Part shown: positions 25,501 to 33,278 of the stretch, in pieces
Position numbering within the stretch: the stretch's first letter is position 1
Layout: each line of letters starts with the position of its first letter
NCBI GenBank assembly: GCA_903850425.1
Contig: CAINLR010000116.1
Coordinates: forward strand, 56,269 to 120,268
Reading direction: 5' to 3'
Source: an uncultured Verrucomicrobia subdivision 3 bacterium
Lineage (GTDB): Bacteria; Verrucomicrobiota; Verrucomicrobiia; Limisphaerales; UBA11358
DNA: 64,000 nt
Notes under the pieces: model-generated
Database searches by the model: none
The model's input: only the letters and a program-made list of their open reading frames with translations
What the model was told of the DNA's origin: nothing
Made by a program: the position numbers and the translations under genes

Positions 25501-26777
25501 AGGTGCTGGCCACGCACGACGACGCCCTGGCGATTCAATGTGTCCTGGAGCAACTGCAAGCGCCGGAACAGTTCCTCGCCAAGGTGAACTATCTGTATGA
25601 TCACCCGTTGGAGGAGAGCTTCGATGTGTTGGAATTCAAGGACCGCCGCATTTTTGAACGGTTTTCCCGCCCCATGCTGGTGGACGGTCACGCCACCGGC
25701 CGCGTCTGGAGTTTCCGCGACATTAGCGCGCGCAAACGGGCGGAAGAACAACTGCATGCTTCCTTCAAAGAAATCTCGGACTTGAAGACCGCGCTCGACG
25801 AGCACGCAATCGTCGCGATCACGGATACCCAAGGGAAGATCACCTATGCGAACGACCGGTTTTGCGCCATCTCCCAGTATTCCCGGGAAGAACTACTGGG
25901 CCAGGATCATCGCCTCATCAACTCCGGCCATCATCCCAAAGAATTCATGCGCGATTTGTGGACGACGATTGCGCAAGGCCATGCCTGGCGCGGGGAAGTG
26001 AAAAACAAAGCCAGGGACGGTTCGTTTTACTGGGTGGAAGCCACCATTGTGCCTTTTCTCGGCGACGATGGCAAACCTCGTCAATATATCGCGATCCGCA
26101 CCGACATCACCGAACGCAAACGGGCGGAAGAAAAAGTCGTCCAGTCGCTGCACGAAAAAGAGGCGTTGCTCCGCGAGATCCATCATCGCGTAAAAAACAA
26201 TTTGCAGGTCATCTCCAGCATCTTGCAGTTGCAGACCAGATACATCCACGATCCGGCCGCGCTGGAAGTGTTCAAGGATTGTCAGGGACGCATCCGCACG
26301 ATGGGTCTCATCCATGAAAAACTCTACCGTTCCGAAGGCCTGGCGCGCGTGGACTTCAAGGATTACCTCGAAACCCTGGTGGGTCTGCTATGGCGCTCGC
26401 AGGCGGCCAAAGGCGTCGGCCTGCGCAATGAATTACAGATCGATCCAATCACGCTGGAAGTGGACACTGCCATCCCGCTCGGACTGATCGCCAACGAAAT
26501 GATCACCAACTGCCTGAAACATGCGTTCACGGACCGCCAAAAAGGAGTTGTGCGCGTGAGCTTGCGGAAGTATAACGGCACCGGTTTTCAATTGGTGGTG
26601 CAGGACGACGGCAAGGGTTTGCCACCGGGGTTTGATCCGGACAAGACCAGCTCACTCGGCGTGCGGTTGATCAAGATTTTAAGCAGCCAGATCAATGGCC
26701 GCCTCGGATTTAAAAGCGAGCTGGGCGCGGAATTCAGCATCACGCTGGAAAACCAATCCGCCGCTCCAAAAGCATGA
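22542..26777 (+). CDS. MASE1-CHASE-PAS sensor histidine kinase (HisKA_2 type)
   Basis: A 1411-residue membrane kinase. Residues about 30-320 are a MASE1-like multi-span sensor (SPVWPATGLAIGALLILG). A further span leads to a periplasmic CHASE domain (about 345-600, YPGIEGIGVIYRVP, LGLDVASETNR), closed by a span near 630-650. Four PAS domains follow; three end in the PAC signature (DITERKQAE, DITERRRAE, DITERKRAEE) and one in DISARKRAEE. The phospho-acceptor is H1214 or H1215 in REIHHRVKNNLQ, of the HisKA_2 subfamily, followed by an HATPase domain (GLIANEMITNCLKHAF, DDGKGLPPG). The GTG start at 22542 lies 26 bases after cheA. Its stop overlaps the start of the next gene (ATGA), so kinase and response regulator are almost certainly a pair. 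The signal is unknown. Confidence 0.9.
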   Translation: MELFRLGSQPYFPLTEQANPIQPRSDHPGAAAFIILLQWLLLAAAYVGAAKLGLLLASIHGSISPVWPATGLAIGALLILGLRLWPGIALGALLAESWLTVMPKLAAVGISAGNTLEAVAGAWLVLWLAGKPKRLGSLTLPISFMLAAIVAPVISATLGVTSLGLSGALPWSKAVPVWQTWWVGDALGALMLMPALLSLKEAKAWRRVQYFKYLVLLTMTGLVCSLVFLLPNGSGFLFGIFPLMLLAVAWLGSPGVKWTAVAISAIAVSAAFAGAGPFTGGNLNQDLLQLQLFLTSVAAAALFLPVIRSSGNLKLPGLVMMLGWLLSGALFHYLQNERLQGDRRLLEQLADEAQNKIAQRMEIYTDALRAGVALFAESKTVTRAEWGAFANSLRLHKRYPGIEGIGVIYRVPDNGVSNFLAGVRADGAPNFAIRDVPGGVRPVIEPDTHDHYVITYLEPPTNGVTMVDNTHALGLDVASETNRYMAAWRSATIARPWISKRITLVSDQQQRAGFHLYLPFYDETTQPRRVSERKAKLLGWVYAPFITTNFISGVFTETNTVLQFSFFDGYSTRAGDLLYTTPGRPEKNSFALTSDLVMAGKQFRIGWNRGPDFPAASMSGPLGAAVSSALVTLLLAGLVILLQSINRRAMAIADERTAELLLAGAALRESEDRFRLMVASVKDYAIFMLDPAGRVATWNAGAEHNKGYSAGDIIGQHFSKFYPPAALAAGLPEHGLAEARAKGQFENEGWRLRKDGSRFFASVDITAIHDENGRLRGFVKVTRDITERKQAEQTQRDLNQQLAETLSLQNAILGAANYAIISTTTTGVVTSFNATSERWLGYTAAEVVGKMTPALWHDAAEVVARARVLSAELGHAVEPGFESFVAKARLGSADENEWTFIRRDGSRFPVSLSVTALTDVAGAPTGFLGVISDITERRRAEQANHQSLALVRATLESTADGILTVGVDGHILSLNETFVKMWRIPLEVLATHDDALAIQCVLEQLQAPEQFLAKVNYLYDHPLEESFDVLEFKDRRIFERFSRPMLVDGHATGRVWSFRDISARKRAEEQLHASFKEISDLKTALDEHAIVAITDTQGKITYANDRFCAISQYSREELLGQDHRLINSGHHPKEFMRDLWTTIAQGHAWRGEVKNKARDGSFYWVEATIVPFLGDDGKPRQYIAIRTDITERKRAEEKVVQSLHEKEALLREIHHRVKNNLQVISSILQLQTRYIHDPAALEVFKDCQGRIRTMGLIHEKLYRSEGLARVDFKDYLETLVGLLWRSQAAKGVGLRNELQIDPITLEVDTAIPLGLIANEMITNCLKHAFTDRQKGVVRVSLRKYNGTGFQLVVQDDGKGLPPGFDPDKTSSLGVRLIKILSSQINGRLGFKSELGAEFSITLENQSAAPKA

Positions 26778-27427
26778 ACGACATTCCGAAGAAAGCCCGC
26801 ATCCTGATTGTGGAAGACGAAGCCATCGTCGCCGCCGACATTGAAGATCGTCTGCGCGCGCTGGGATATGAGGTGGTGGGCACCGCCGACAACGGGCCGG
26901 AGGCGATTGAAAAAACCGCGACCTTGAAGCCCGAAGTCATCCTGATGGATATCATGCTCAAAGGCGAGATGATGGGCACCGAGGCCGCCCGCCAGATTCG
27001 TTCGCAACTGCACCTCCCGGTCATCTATCTCACGGCCAGTTCCAATGATGACATTTTTCTCCGCGCCCGCGACACGGAGCCGTTCGGATTCATCCTGAAA
27101 CCGTTCGAGGAAAATGCGCTGAAAGCCAACATCGAAATCGCGCTTTTCAAACACCGCGCCGAACGCGAGCGCGAGGAGTTGATCCGCCAATTGCAGGCGG
27201 CGCTGGCGGAGGTCAAGACGTTAAGCGGGATGTTGCCGATCTGTTGCAATTGCAAAAAAATCCGCGACGATCAGGGCTACTGGAACCAGATCGAGACGTA
27301 TATCCACAAGAATTCCAACGCCTCCTTCACCCACAGCTATTGCCCCAAGTGTGCGATCAAATTCTATGAGGAAGCCGGCTTGGAGGTGACGGAGGAAATG
27401 CGCGCGGATACCGGGACGACCCGTTAA
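26774..27427 (+). CDS. Response regulator with C-terminal cysteine motif
   Basis: 217 residues. The receiver domain (1-120) has acidic residues in LIVEDEAIV, the acceptor aspartate in VILMDIML, the switch threonine in IYLTAS and the lysine in ILKPFEE. After a coiled coil (ERAEREREELIRQLQAALAEV-like) comes a small module with ICCNCKKIRDDQGYWNQIE and, 20 residues on, HSYCPKCAIKFY. The paired CxxC motifs suggest metal or redox binding; this tail is known from other PAS and receiver proteins, but its role is not established. The start codon overlaps the stop of the preceding kinase, indicating coupled translation and probable phosphotransfer from it. Confidence 0.88.
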   Translation: MNDIPKKARILIVEDEAIVAADIEDRLRALGYEVVGTADNGPEAIEKTATLKPEVILMDIMLKGEMMGTEAARQIRSQLHLPVIYLTASSNDDIFLRARDTEPFGFILKPFEENALKANIEIALFKHRAEREREELIRQLQAALAEVKTLSGMLPICCNCKKIRDDQGYWNQIETYIHKNSNASFTHSYCPKCAIKFYEEAGLEVTEEMRADTGTTR

Positions 27428-27477
27428 GCAAGCGAACCGCGCGTGGGCGTGATCCTGAATGTGACGTGCTCGTGCCC

Positions 27478-27498
27478 CTGGCCGCGCCTCGCGGCCAG
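27478..27498. terminator. Hairpin after the kinase/regulator pair
   Basis: CTGGCCGCG, a three-base loop, and CGCGGCCAG form a perfect 9-bp stem about 50 bases after the regulator stop, between convergent genes. There is no T run, so termination is only likely. Confidence 0.4.
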
Positions 27499-27592
27499 CC
27501 GCTGGCGGCCGACGCTGACCCGAACGCCTGGAATATTGCGGCCCACCCGGGTTTTCCGCGAGGGCGTTCCCATTTCTAGTGCGGCGGCCGGG

Positions 27593-28525
27593 TTACAGCC
27601 TGGCCTGAACGGCGGCGCGCAACTGCCGGGTTTCCGCCAATAATTCGCGTGCCGCCACGAGCACCGGAGATTCCCCAAGCATCACGCCGGAGATTGGCTT
27701 GGCCGTCGTCGCCGCCGCGACCAATTTGATTTCATCCGGATCGCCCAGGCCGGTTTCCCGGAAATGGCGGAGCCGGGCCAGGATGAGGTCGCGCACCTCC
27801 GTCGCGTTATCCACGCCGTGAAAATAGCCGGCGTGGAGGGATTGGCTTTCGGCCTGCCGGGCATGCTGCGAGCCGCCGCCGCTGCCGCCGGCGGATTGCA
27901 CGCGCACGTCCGCGATGCCGAGCAACCGCTGAATTGGCCCCTGCGAAAGCACCACCTGCTGCAAATTCGCAAAACTCATCGTCAGTTCCTGCACCTTCCA
28001 GATGCCGGTGCGGATGCGCAGGCTGCGATCGGTCACCACATACCAGCGCATTTCGTAATCCAGCCGCAACGCCGCATAAGTCAGCACGAGTTGGGCGAAA
28101 TAAAATAATAACGCCCACACCTTGAGCATCCAGATCGCGAGGAAGCATGCCGGCGGCATTTTGACCAGCAGCGCGGCGAGGTCATTGATGATTTGTTTGA
28201 AACCACCGCTCTGCCTCGCCTTCTTTATGGCTTTGGGTTTGTCTTCACTTGCGCTGCCTCCAGTTTGAGCTGGCGCCGACGTTTCCTGTCTTGCTTGATT
28301 GCGCAGTTCGTAAACCTGGTGCTCCACCGCCAGCACGATGAGGACGCCGACGATCAAACCCACGAACGCGAATAACTGGCCCACGCTCCAGCCCAGCAGG
28401 CGCAAGGAATAAAACTTGGGACTGGCGCGAAAAATTTTCGTCGAGGCCGGCTCGCCGAACGGCGGCTCCGGTTGCGGCGGCACGCGCAACACGCGCAGCA
28501 GCCAGGAACGAAGCTGGTCAAACAT
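27593..28525 (-). CDS. Membrane protein with bacterial PH-like domain (bPH2)
   Basis: 310 residues. Two hydrophobic regions near residues 45-68 (LLGWSVGQLFAFVGLIVGVL) and 120-150 (AALLVKMPPACFLAIWMLKV) bracket a charged, glutamine- and alanine-rich loop. Residues about 155-225 form a bacterial pleckstrin-homology-like (DUF304) domain: RWYVVTDRSLRIRTGIWKVQE and MSFANLQQVVLSQGPIQRLLGIADVRV. The C-terminal 85 residues are helical. Its 5' end overlaps the stop of the next upstream gene, which carries a second bPH2 domain, by eight bases. The two are therefore an operon and may form one complex at the membrane. The biochemical role of bPH2 proteins is generally unknown. Confidence 0.8.
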   Translation of the reverse strand: MFDQLRSWLLRVLRVPPQPEPPFGEPASTKIFRASPKFYSLRLLGWSVGQLFAFVGLIVGVLIVLAVEHQVYELRNQARQETSAPAQTGGSASEDKPKAIKKARQSGGFKQIINDLAALLVKMPPACFLAIWMLKVWALLFYFAQLVLTYAALRLDYEMRWYVVTDRSLRIRTGIWKVQELTMSFANLQQVVLSQGPIQRLLGIADVRVQSAGGSGGGSQHARQAESQSLHAGYFHGVDNATEVRDLILARLRHFRETGLGDPDEIKLVAAATTAKPISGVMLGESPVLVAARELLAETRQLRAAVQARL

Positions 28526-29099
28526 GGCCCGGCCCTTTCGCGTCCACGCCGGACCTGGACTCCAAGGCCTGCCGCAGGGCGCGCAGTTCCTGCGTGACTT
28601 CGCGCAAAGTCGCTGCGAGTTCAGCCTCGGTGGTCGGACTCGCGCCCGCCGCCGGGGCGGGCGTGGCAGCCGGTTGGGCCGCTGGCGGATGCTGCGCCGC
28701 GTCTTTCACCCCGCGCATTTTCAGATAAAGAAAATCGCGCACGGCCTCGAATTGTTTCAAGCCTTCGAGGGTCAGTTCGGCCGACGAACTGCCGCTGGCG
28801 GTTTGCACCAGAATGCGCGCCAAGCCCAGCCAGCGTTCGACGAGGTTCGAGCGCAGATGAATGTCCTGGATGCGCGCGTAGTTCAAAATGATTTCGCGCC
28901 GAAACAAAATTCCCCAGCTCATGGAAATGCCTTCGTCGGTGAACTTGTATTTCATCGTGTGATAGCGGAACCACATTGGCAAAACCAGGATGGGAAACAG
29001 GGGTGGAACCACGAGGCAACTCAGCAGATAATAAGTCCACAGAGCTTTGTGCGGCCGGTTGATCGCCAGGATCGCGGTTTCATCCAAGGCTGTTTTCAT
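28518..29099 (-). CDS. Membrane protein with bacterial PH-like domain (bPH2)
   Basis: 193 residues from ATG 29099 (an alternative ATG lies four codons upstream). A hydrophobic stretch at about 18-45 (TYYLLSCLVVPPLFPILVLP) probably forms a membrane hairpin. The bPH2 domain follows (YKFTDEGISMSWGILFRRE, LNYARIQDIHLRSNLVERW, ILVQTASGSSSAELTLEGL). The C-terminal third is Ala/Pro-rich and then helical. First gene of the two-gene bPH2 operon, overlapping the second by eight bases. No function is proposed beyond membrane association. Confidence 0.8.
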   Translation of the reverse strand: MKTALDETAILAINRPHKALWTYYLLSCLVVPPLFPILVLPMWFRYHTMKYKFTDEGISMSWGILFRREIILNYARIQDIHLRSNLVERWLGLARILVQTASGSSSAELTLEGLKQFEAVRDFLYLKMRGVKDAAQHPPAAQPAATPAPAAGASPTTEAELAATLREVTQELRALRQALESRSGVDAKGPGHV

Positions 29100-29251
29100 T
29101 CGCGCCAGCAAGCCTTAAACATTGGGAAAAAGCAAGCGCCCAGTGGCCGGCGAGGACCCGATTTGAGTGAAAGGGTGACGGCTGTAATTTGACCGGTTCG
29201 GTTCGGTCGGCGTCCAATTCGCCCAGCCGTGCAGGCGTGGCAGCTTCAACT

Positions 29252-30439
29252 TTAGCCGGCCACGGGCAGATAAATATGGCAGGCGGTGCCCTGATCCGGC
29301 TCGCTCTCGACGATGATTTCCCCTTGATGCGCCTGGACGGTTTCGCGCGCGCGATACATTTCCAGGCCCGCTTGTTTGCGGCTGCAAAACGGGTCGAAGA
29401 TTTTTCCCAAGGAATACTTGTCAAGCCCCGGACCATTGTCCCGCACGGTCAGGCAAAGATGCGAACCGGAGCGCACGCTGCTGCCGGCGGAAGGAAAACC
29501 GCGCGAGTGGTGGGTGAGCGCCAGATCCAGCCGCCCCCGCCGATCGGGCAGCCGTTGCCAGGCTTGCAGGCAGAGATTCATCACGACCTGGTGGAGGCTC
29601 GCGGAATCCGCCGACACCGCAGGACAACCGGGGGCGAGGTTGGTCGTGATTTCCACCTTGTCGGGGATGATGGTGTGGAGAATCTGGAGGCAATCTTCGA
29701 TCACCGGCGCGAGCGGAATCAACTTCCGTTCCAGCGGCGGGCGTTGGGCGAGGGCGCGGATTTTTTGGTCGAAGTCGCGGCTGCGGTTGTAAGATGCAAA
29801 AATATTTTTTAGGGATTCATGCGCCGGATGGTCGGGGGGCAATTCTGCGGCGATGTTTTCGGCGCTAGTCAAGATGCCGTGGAGGAGGTTGTTAAATTCG
29901 TGGGCGATGCCGACGAAAAGCTTGTTGAGCGCGAGCGTGTTTTGATTTTGCAGGCGTTCCTGTTCGGCGGCCCCGCGGGCGCGATCCCGTTCAACGCGGG
30001 CGGTGACATCCACAAGGTAGCCATGCAGGAAAATCTGGTGGCCGTGCCGCACGGGCCGGCTCTGTTCCCAGACCGTGCGCCAGTGGCCGTTCGCTTGCCG
30101 GACGCGATACTCAACCACGAAGGATTGCAAATCCGCGGTGGCCGAGGCGACGTAATCCAAGACCATTTCCCGTTCCTCGGGGTGAATGAGCGGCGCGAGT
30201 GCAAACGGGGCGGCGGACGCCAAGCCGAGCAGCGCACCGCTGCCGTTACTGACCCATTCCAAAGTGCGGTCAGGGTCGGTGCCACCCAGAAACGCCATGC
30301 CGGGCAGGTCATCCAACCAGGTGGGCCGGGATGCTGCGCCGGCCACCAGGGCGGCCGTCGCGGGCCGGCTGGGTTCGGAGGCGGGCTGGGCAGTGGCCGG
30401 TTTCATTCGTGATTTGGACTGGCTTTGATTTTGGGTCAT
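29252..30439 (-). CDS. PAS-domain sensor histidine kinase
   Basis: 395 residues from ATG 30439 (an in-frame GTG lies six codons upstream). No membrane span is seen, so it is probably cytoplasmic. A disordered Pro/Ser/Ala N-terminus (1-45) is followed by a PAS domain (about 55-165, HPEEREMVLDYV and a PAC part ending GYLVDVTARVERDRARG). The dimerisation region holds the phospho-acceptor histidine in FVGIAHEFNNLLHGIL. The ATPase domain has DNGPGLDKYSLGKIFDPF, but the N-box asparagine region reads VVMNLCLQAWQ and is unusual. No partner regulator is adjacent. It is divergent from the first flagellin gene, separated by its sigma-28 promoter region. Confidence 0.82.
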   Translation of the reverse strand: MTQNQSQSKSRMKPATAQPASEPSRPATAALVAGAASRPTWLDDLPGMAFLGGTDPDRTLEWVSNGSGALLGLASAAPFALAPLIHPEEREMVLDYVASATADLQSFVVEYRVRQANGHWRTVWEQSRPVRHGHQIFLHGYLVDVTARVERDRARGAAEQERLQNQNTLALNKLFVGIAHEFNNLLHGILTSAENIAAELPPDHPAHESLKNIFASYNRSRDFDQKIRALAQRPPLERKLIPLAPVIEDCLQILHTIIPDKVEITTNLAPGCPAVSADSASLHQVVMNLCLQAWQRLPDRRGRLDLALTHHSRGFPSAGSSVRSGSHLCLTVRDNGPGLDKYSLGKIFDPFCSRKQAGLEMYRARETVQAHQGEIIVESEPDQGTACHIYLPVAG

Positions 30440-30490
30440 GGCGGAAGATTTGTCCACCGTTCCGCGCGGAAAATTTTTTATAGGAATTGA

Positions 30491-30517
30491 TTAAGTTTTC
30501 CCGACCGTGGCCGATGA
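30491..30517 (+). promoter_or_regulatory. Sigma-28 promoter of flagellin gene 1
   Basis: TTAAGTTT, exactly 11 bases, GCCGATGA. Each half differs from the FliA consensus (TAAAGTTT-N11-GCCGATAA) at one position. It lies about 140 bases before the flagellin ATG, giving a long untranslated leader. Confidence 0.8.
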
Positions 30518-30571
30518 ATGGGTTGTCGCAAGACTGGTAGCCGGTAGCCAACAAAATCCGGCGGGGATAAC

Positions 30572-30655
30572 GGTGTTTCGCCCCTCGATTGAAACACCCG
30601 CAACACGGATGTTGCGCAAATCAACGCCTCGCAAGAGGCGACTCACGGAAAGAGT
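30572..30655 (+). promoter_or_regulatory. Flagellin 1 leader RNA with four hairpins
   Basis: Four consecutive stem-loops precede the ATG at 30660. H1 is GGTGTTTC/GAAACACC (30572-30598, loop beginning GCCC). H2 is CGCAACA-CGGA-TGTTGCG (30599-30616). H3 is CGCCTC-GCAA-GAGGCG (30625-30640). H4 is ACTC-ACGGAAA-GAGT (30641-30655), whose loop and 3' strand carry the ribosome-binding region. The same order, loop sequences and position recur before flagellin 2. Not matched with confidence to a named riboswitch. Confidence 0.7.
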
Positions 30656-30659
30656 AGTT

Positions 30660-31478
30660 ATGGTAATAAATACAAACCAGCAAGCCATGGGGGCCTCTAC
30701 GCTCCTCATGCAGTCCTCCACCAAGTTGGCACAGTCCCTGGCCCGCTTGTCTTCAGGTTCCAAAATCAACTCACCTGCAGACGATAGCGCCGGGTTGGCC
30801 GTCTCAATGAAGTTAAACGCCCAGATCGCCCGGATTGACGGGGCTTCGAACAACGTCGGCAATGCCGTCTCGTTCAGCCAGACGCAAGACGGCTATGTGG
30901 CCAAAGTCAACGACGCCTTGAGCCGCATGAGCGAATTGGCCGTCCTCTCCCAGGACGTCACCAAGACGAGCAGCGATCGGCAGTTGTATAACGTCGAATT
31001 CAAAGCCCTTGGCTCCTACATCAACAACGTCGCCACCAAGGACTTCAACGGCGTCAGTCTGTTCGCCGACAATGCCGGCGCCTCCGTCAGCCTCAACGTC
31101 ACCACCGACAGCGAAGCGAATACCTTCAACATGGTGGGCGTGGATTTGATGGGAGCCAGCTATACCGCTGCCACCGGTGCCACCATTGACACCAACGCCA
31201 ACGCCAATGCGGCGTTGGGCTTGGTTAAGAATGCGCTCTCGCAGTTGGCCACCGACCGCGCGAACATTGGTTCCAACATCGAGAGCCTGGGATACTACAA
31301 CGACCAGCTCGCGGCGTTGAAGAACAACCTGGCCGCCGCCAACAGCCGCATCACCGATGTGGACGTGGCGCAGGAAAGCACGACCTACGCGAAATACAAC
31401 ATCCTCGTCCAATCCGGCACGGCGATGTTGGCCCAAGCGAATTCGCTGCCGCAATCCGTCCTCAAGCTCCTCGGTTAA
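30660..31478 (+). CDS. fliC: Flagellin 1 (short form)
   Basis: Structural subunit of the flagellar filament. Start ATG 30660 follows the leader hairpins and gives the family N-terminus MVINTNQQAM; the frame is open upstream, but only as leader. Of 272 residues, the N-terminal D0/D1 segment has LARLSSGSKINSPADDSAGLAVS and the C-terminal one has NSRITDVDVAQESTTYA and ends ANSLPQSVLKLLG. The central part is only about 100 residues, so the surface D2/D3 domains of enteric flagellins are absent. It is transcribed from a sigma-28 type promoter. A paralogue (flagellin 2, 267 residues) lies 2.8 kb downstream beyond an insertion sequence; the two share the same leader structure. Confidence 0.95.
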   Translation: MVINTNQQAMGASTLLMQSSTKLAQSLARLSSGSKINSPADDSAGLAVSMKLNAQIARIDGASNNVGNAVSFSQTQDGYVAKVNDALSRMSELAVLSQDVTKTSSDRQLYNVEFKALGSYINNVATKDFNGVSLFADNAGASVSLNVTTDSEANTFNMVGVDLMGASYTAATGATIDTNANANAALGLVKNALSQLATDRANIGSNIESLGYYNDQLAALKNNLAAANSRITDVDVAQESTTYAKYNILVQSGTAMLAQANSLPQSVLKLLG

Positions 31479-31504
31479 GCCCGGGACGCCGCCAGTTCAG
31501 GCAC

Positions 31505-31548
31505 GCCCGGGCGGTGAACGCCGCCCGGGCCTCCGCAAAACTGCGGAG
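31505..31548 (+). terminator. Tandem hairpins after flagellin 1
   Basis: GCCCGGGCGG/CCGCCCGGGC (31505-31530) is a perfect 10-bp stem. It is followed at once by CTCCGC/GCGGAG (31531-31548). Their position 26 bases after the flagellin stop suggests transcript end or 3' protection; no T run follows. Confidence 0.55.
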
Positions 31549-32137
31549 CGTCCGGGGAAGGAGCCAGTCCGCCAACCAGAAAAGGTCACCGGCGGAAACC
31601 GGCGACCCACCCGAAGCAACCATCGGCCCGGTAAAGCGATTCCGGGGCGAGCAACGCAGGCAGGATACCCAGGCCAGAGATTTTCCCCAGTCGGCCAGAG
31701 CCGCGACCACCAAGGCCCGGTTCTCCCACGGAAGACCAATGACCCGATTCCCGCCTGCGTTGTGGTTTGCCGCCGCAACGATTTTTGCTCAGTTCGGTGC
31801 GCATTGGCTGCGTGCATCGCCTCTCAGTTTTCTCAATCAAATCTCATGACTGGTTTCCCGCCCAAGACGCGCGGACGATGGCGGCCGTGGCCGGGAACTT
31901 CGCTTTTCGTGCGCGAGTATCAGCCGTTGGAAAACGCGGCACCGGGCATTCGTCAGCCGGCCCTTCTTTTACCGAATCCGACTTCTCTTTGTTTCAAGTA
32001 GCCAGCCCCAGCGTTCCCCATGAGACGAGCCATCCTGGCTGGACCCCACCTTGTGTATGGCAGGGGCGTCCCGCCGGTGAGTTCCACCCGGGGAGGCAAT
32101 CCGTTGGAAACACACAGACGGGACGCCCCAGCCACAC
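31549..32137. other. Gene-free region between flagellin 1 and IS630
   Basis: No open frame here has convincing protein character on either strand. A 36-codon frame at 31738-31848 (MTRFPPALWFAAATIFAQ...) has a signal-like N-terminus but no homology I recognise. The last 75 bases hold a palindromic element, annotated separately, that ends nine bases before the insertion-sequence target site. Confidence 0.5.
32063..32129. repeat. Palindromic element beside the IS630 copy
   Basis: GGGGCGTCCCG at 32063-32073 pairs exactly with CGGGACGCCCC at 32119-32129, an 11-bp stem enclosing 45 bases. It is probably one of the genome's dispersed palindromes; no second copy was found in the window. Confidence 0.5.
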
Positions 32138-32139
32138 TA

Positions 32140-33275
32140 GTGTAGTGTAACAGTTATCTCTTTACAATCAGGCTGGCGGCGATCACGCTACTGGCATGTG
32201 GCAATCTGCCGATTCGCTTGCGCTGACGGACGCACAAAAGCAGCAACTGGACGCTTGGGTTCGGGCTCCGTCCACGCCGCAGAAAATTGTGCTGCGGGCG
32301 CGCATTTGCCTGTTGGCGCATGCGGGGCTGCCCAATCGGCGCATCGCGCAACAACTAAAGACCAGCCGGCCCACCGTCCTTCTGTGGCGCCATCATTTCT
32401 TGAAGGGCGGCGTGGCGGGTCTGGAACATGAGCCGCCGCGCCAGACCAGTTCGCAACGCACCAAGGACGAGCAGATCAAGGCCATCGTGGAAGCGACGCT
32501 GCACACCACCCCGGAGGATGCCACGCATTGGAGCAGCCGGACGTTGGCGGTCCGCTTTGGCGTCAGCCATATGACGGTGGCCCGGATTTGGGACCGCCAC
32601 GGTTTGCAGCCGCATCGCGTTCGCACATTCAAGCTGTCCCGGGACAAACCGTTTGTGGAAAAGCTCACTGATGTGGTCGGGCTCTATCTCAATCCGCCGG
32701 ACAAGGCGCTGGTTTTGTGTGTGGACGAAAAATCCCAGATTCAGGCACTGGACCGAACGCAACCGGGCTTGCCGATGAAAAAGGGTCGCTGTGGGACGAT
32801 GACCCACGACTATGTCCGGCACGGCACCACGACCTTGTTTGCCGCGCTCAATGTGCTGGCCGGCACCGTCATTGGCTCGTGTTTTGACCGGCATCGGCAC
32901 GAGGAATTTCTCAAGTTTCTGCGGCAGGTGGACCGGGACACCCCGGCAGGCCTGGATCTGCATCTGATCGTGGACAACTATTCCACGCACAAGCATCCGA
33001 AGGTCAAGCAATGGCTGCAACGGCACACGCGATTCCAGCTGCATTTCATTCCCACCAGTTCTTCCTGGCTAAACCTGGTCGAGCGGTGGTTTGGTGAAAT
33101 CACCCGGAAACGGATCCGCCGGGGCGTTTTCAAAAGTGTGAAGGAACTGATCGAAGCCATCGAGCATTACGTCCAAACCAACAATCAAAACCCGAAGCCG
33201 TTTATCTGGACTAAACGCGTCGAGGATATCTTAGAAAAGGTGAACCATTGTAAAGGCAGCACTGTTACACCACAC
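32140..33275 (+). mobile_element. Complete IS630-family insertion sequence
   Basis: Terminal inverted repeats of 29 bp (32140-32168 and 33247-33275) match at 24 positions, beginning GTGTRGTGTAACAGT and ending CTTTACAAT. Both ends are flanked by TA (32138-32139 and 33276-33277), the target duplication typical of IS630/Tc1-mariner elements. The single transposase gene inside is intact. Length 1136 bp. Confidence 0.9.
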
Positions 33276-33278
33276 TAG
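32196..33278 (+). CDS. IS630-family transposase
   Basis: A 360-residue DDE transposase. N-terminal paired helix-turn-helix domains occupy about residues 10-140 (NRRIAQQLKTSRPTVLLWRHH; TLAVRFGVSHMTVARIWDRHG). The catalytic triad is intact: first aspartate in LVLCVDEKSQIQ, second in LHLIVDNYSTHKH, and glutamate in SWLNLVERWFGE. The C-terminus has the family's PKPFIWTKRVEDILEKV. The stop codon TAG is completed by the TA target duplication plus the first flanking G, so translation runs through the whole right inverted repeat. The complete gene and good ends suggest a recent or still active copy. Confidence 0.93.
   Translation: MWQSADSLALTDAQKQQLDAWVRAPSTPQKIVLRARICLLAHAGLPNRRIAQQLKTSRPTVLLWRHHFLKGGVAGLEHEPPRQTSSQRTKDEQIKAIVEATLHTTPEDATHWSSRTLAVRFGVSHMTVARIWDRHGLQPHRVRTFKLSRDKPFVEKLTDVVGLYLNPPDKALVLCVDEKSQIQALDRTQPGLPMKKGRCGTMTHDYVRHGTTTLFAALNVLAGTVIGSCFDRHRHEEFLKFLRQVDRDTPAGLDLHLIVDNYSTHKHPKVKQWLQRHTRFQLHFIPTSSSWLNLVERWFGEITRKRIRRGVFKSVKELIEAIEHYVQTNNQNPKPFIWTKRVEDILEKVNHCKGSTVTPH

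Noticed and set aside
30518..30571. c-di-GMP-I riboswitch in the flagellin 1 leader
   Set aside because: GGTAGCCGG and GCAAGAC fragments are suggestive, but the paired CAGGGCAAACC and GACGCAAAGCC elements of that class are missing; the flagellin 2 leader has only similar fragments.
31738..31848. A 36-codon secreted peptide gene after flagellin 1
   Set aside because: Signal-like start only, no ribosome site, no second conserved feature; too little to support a gene.
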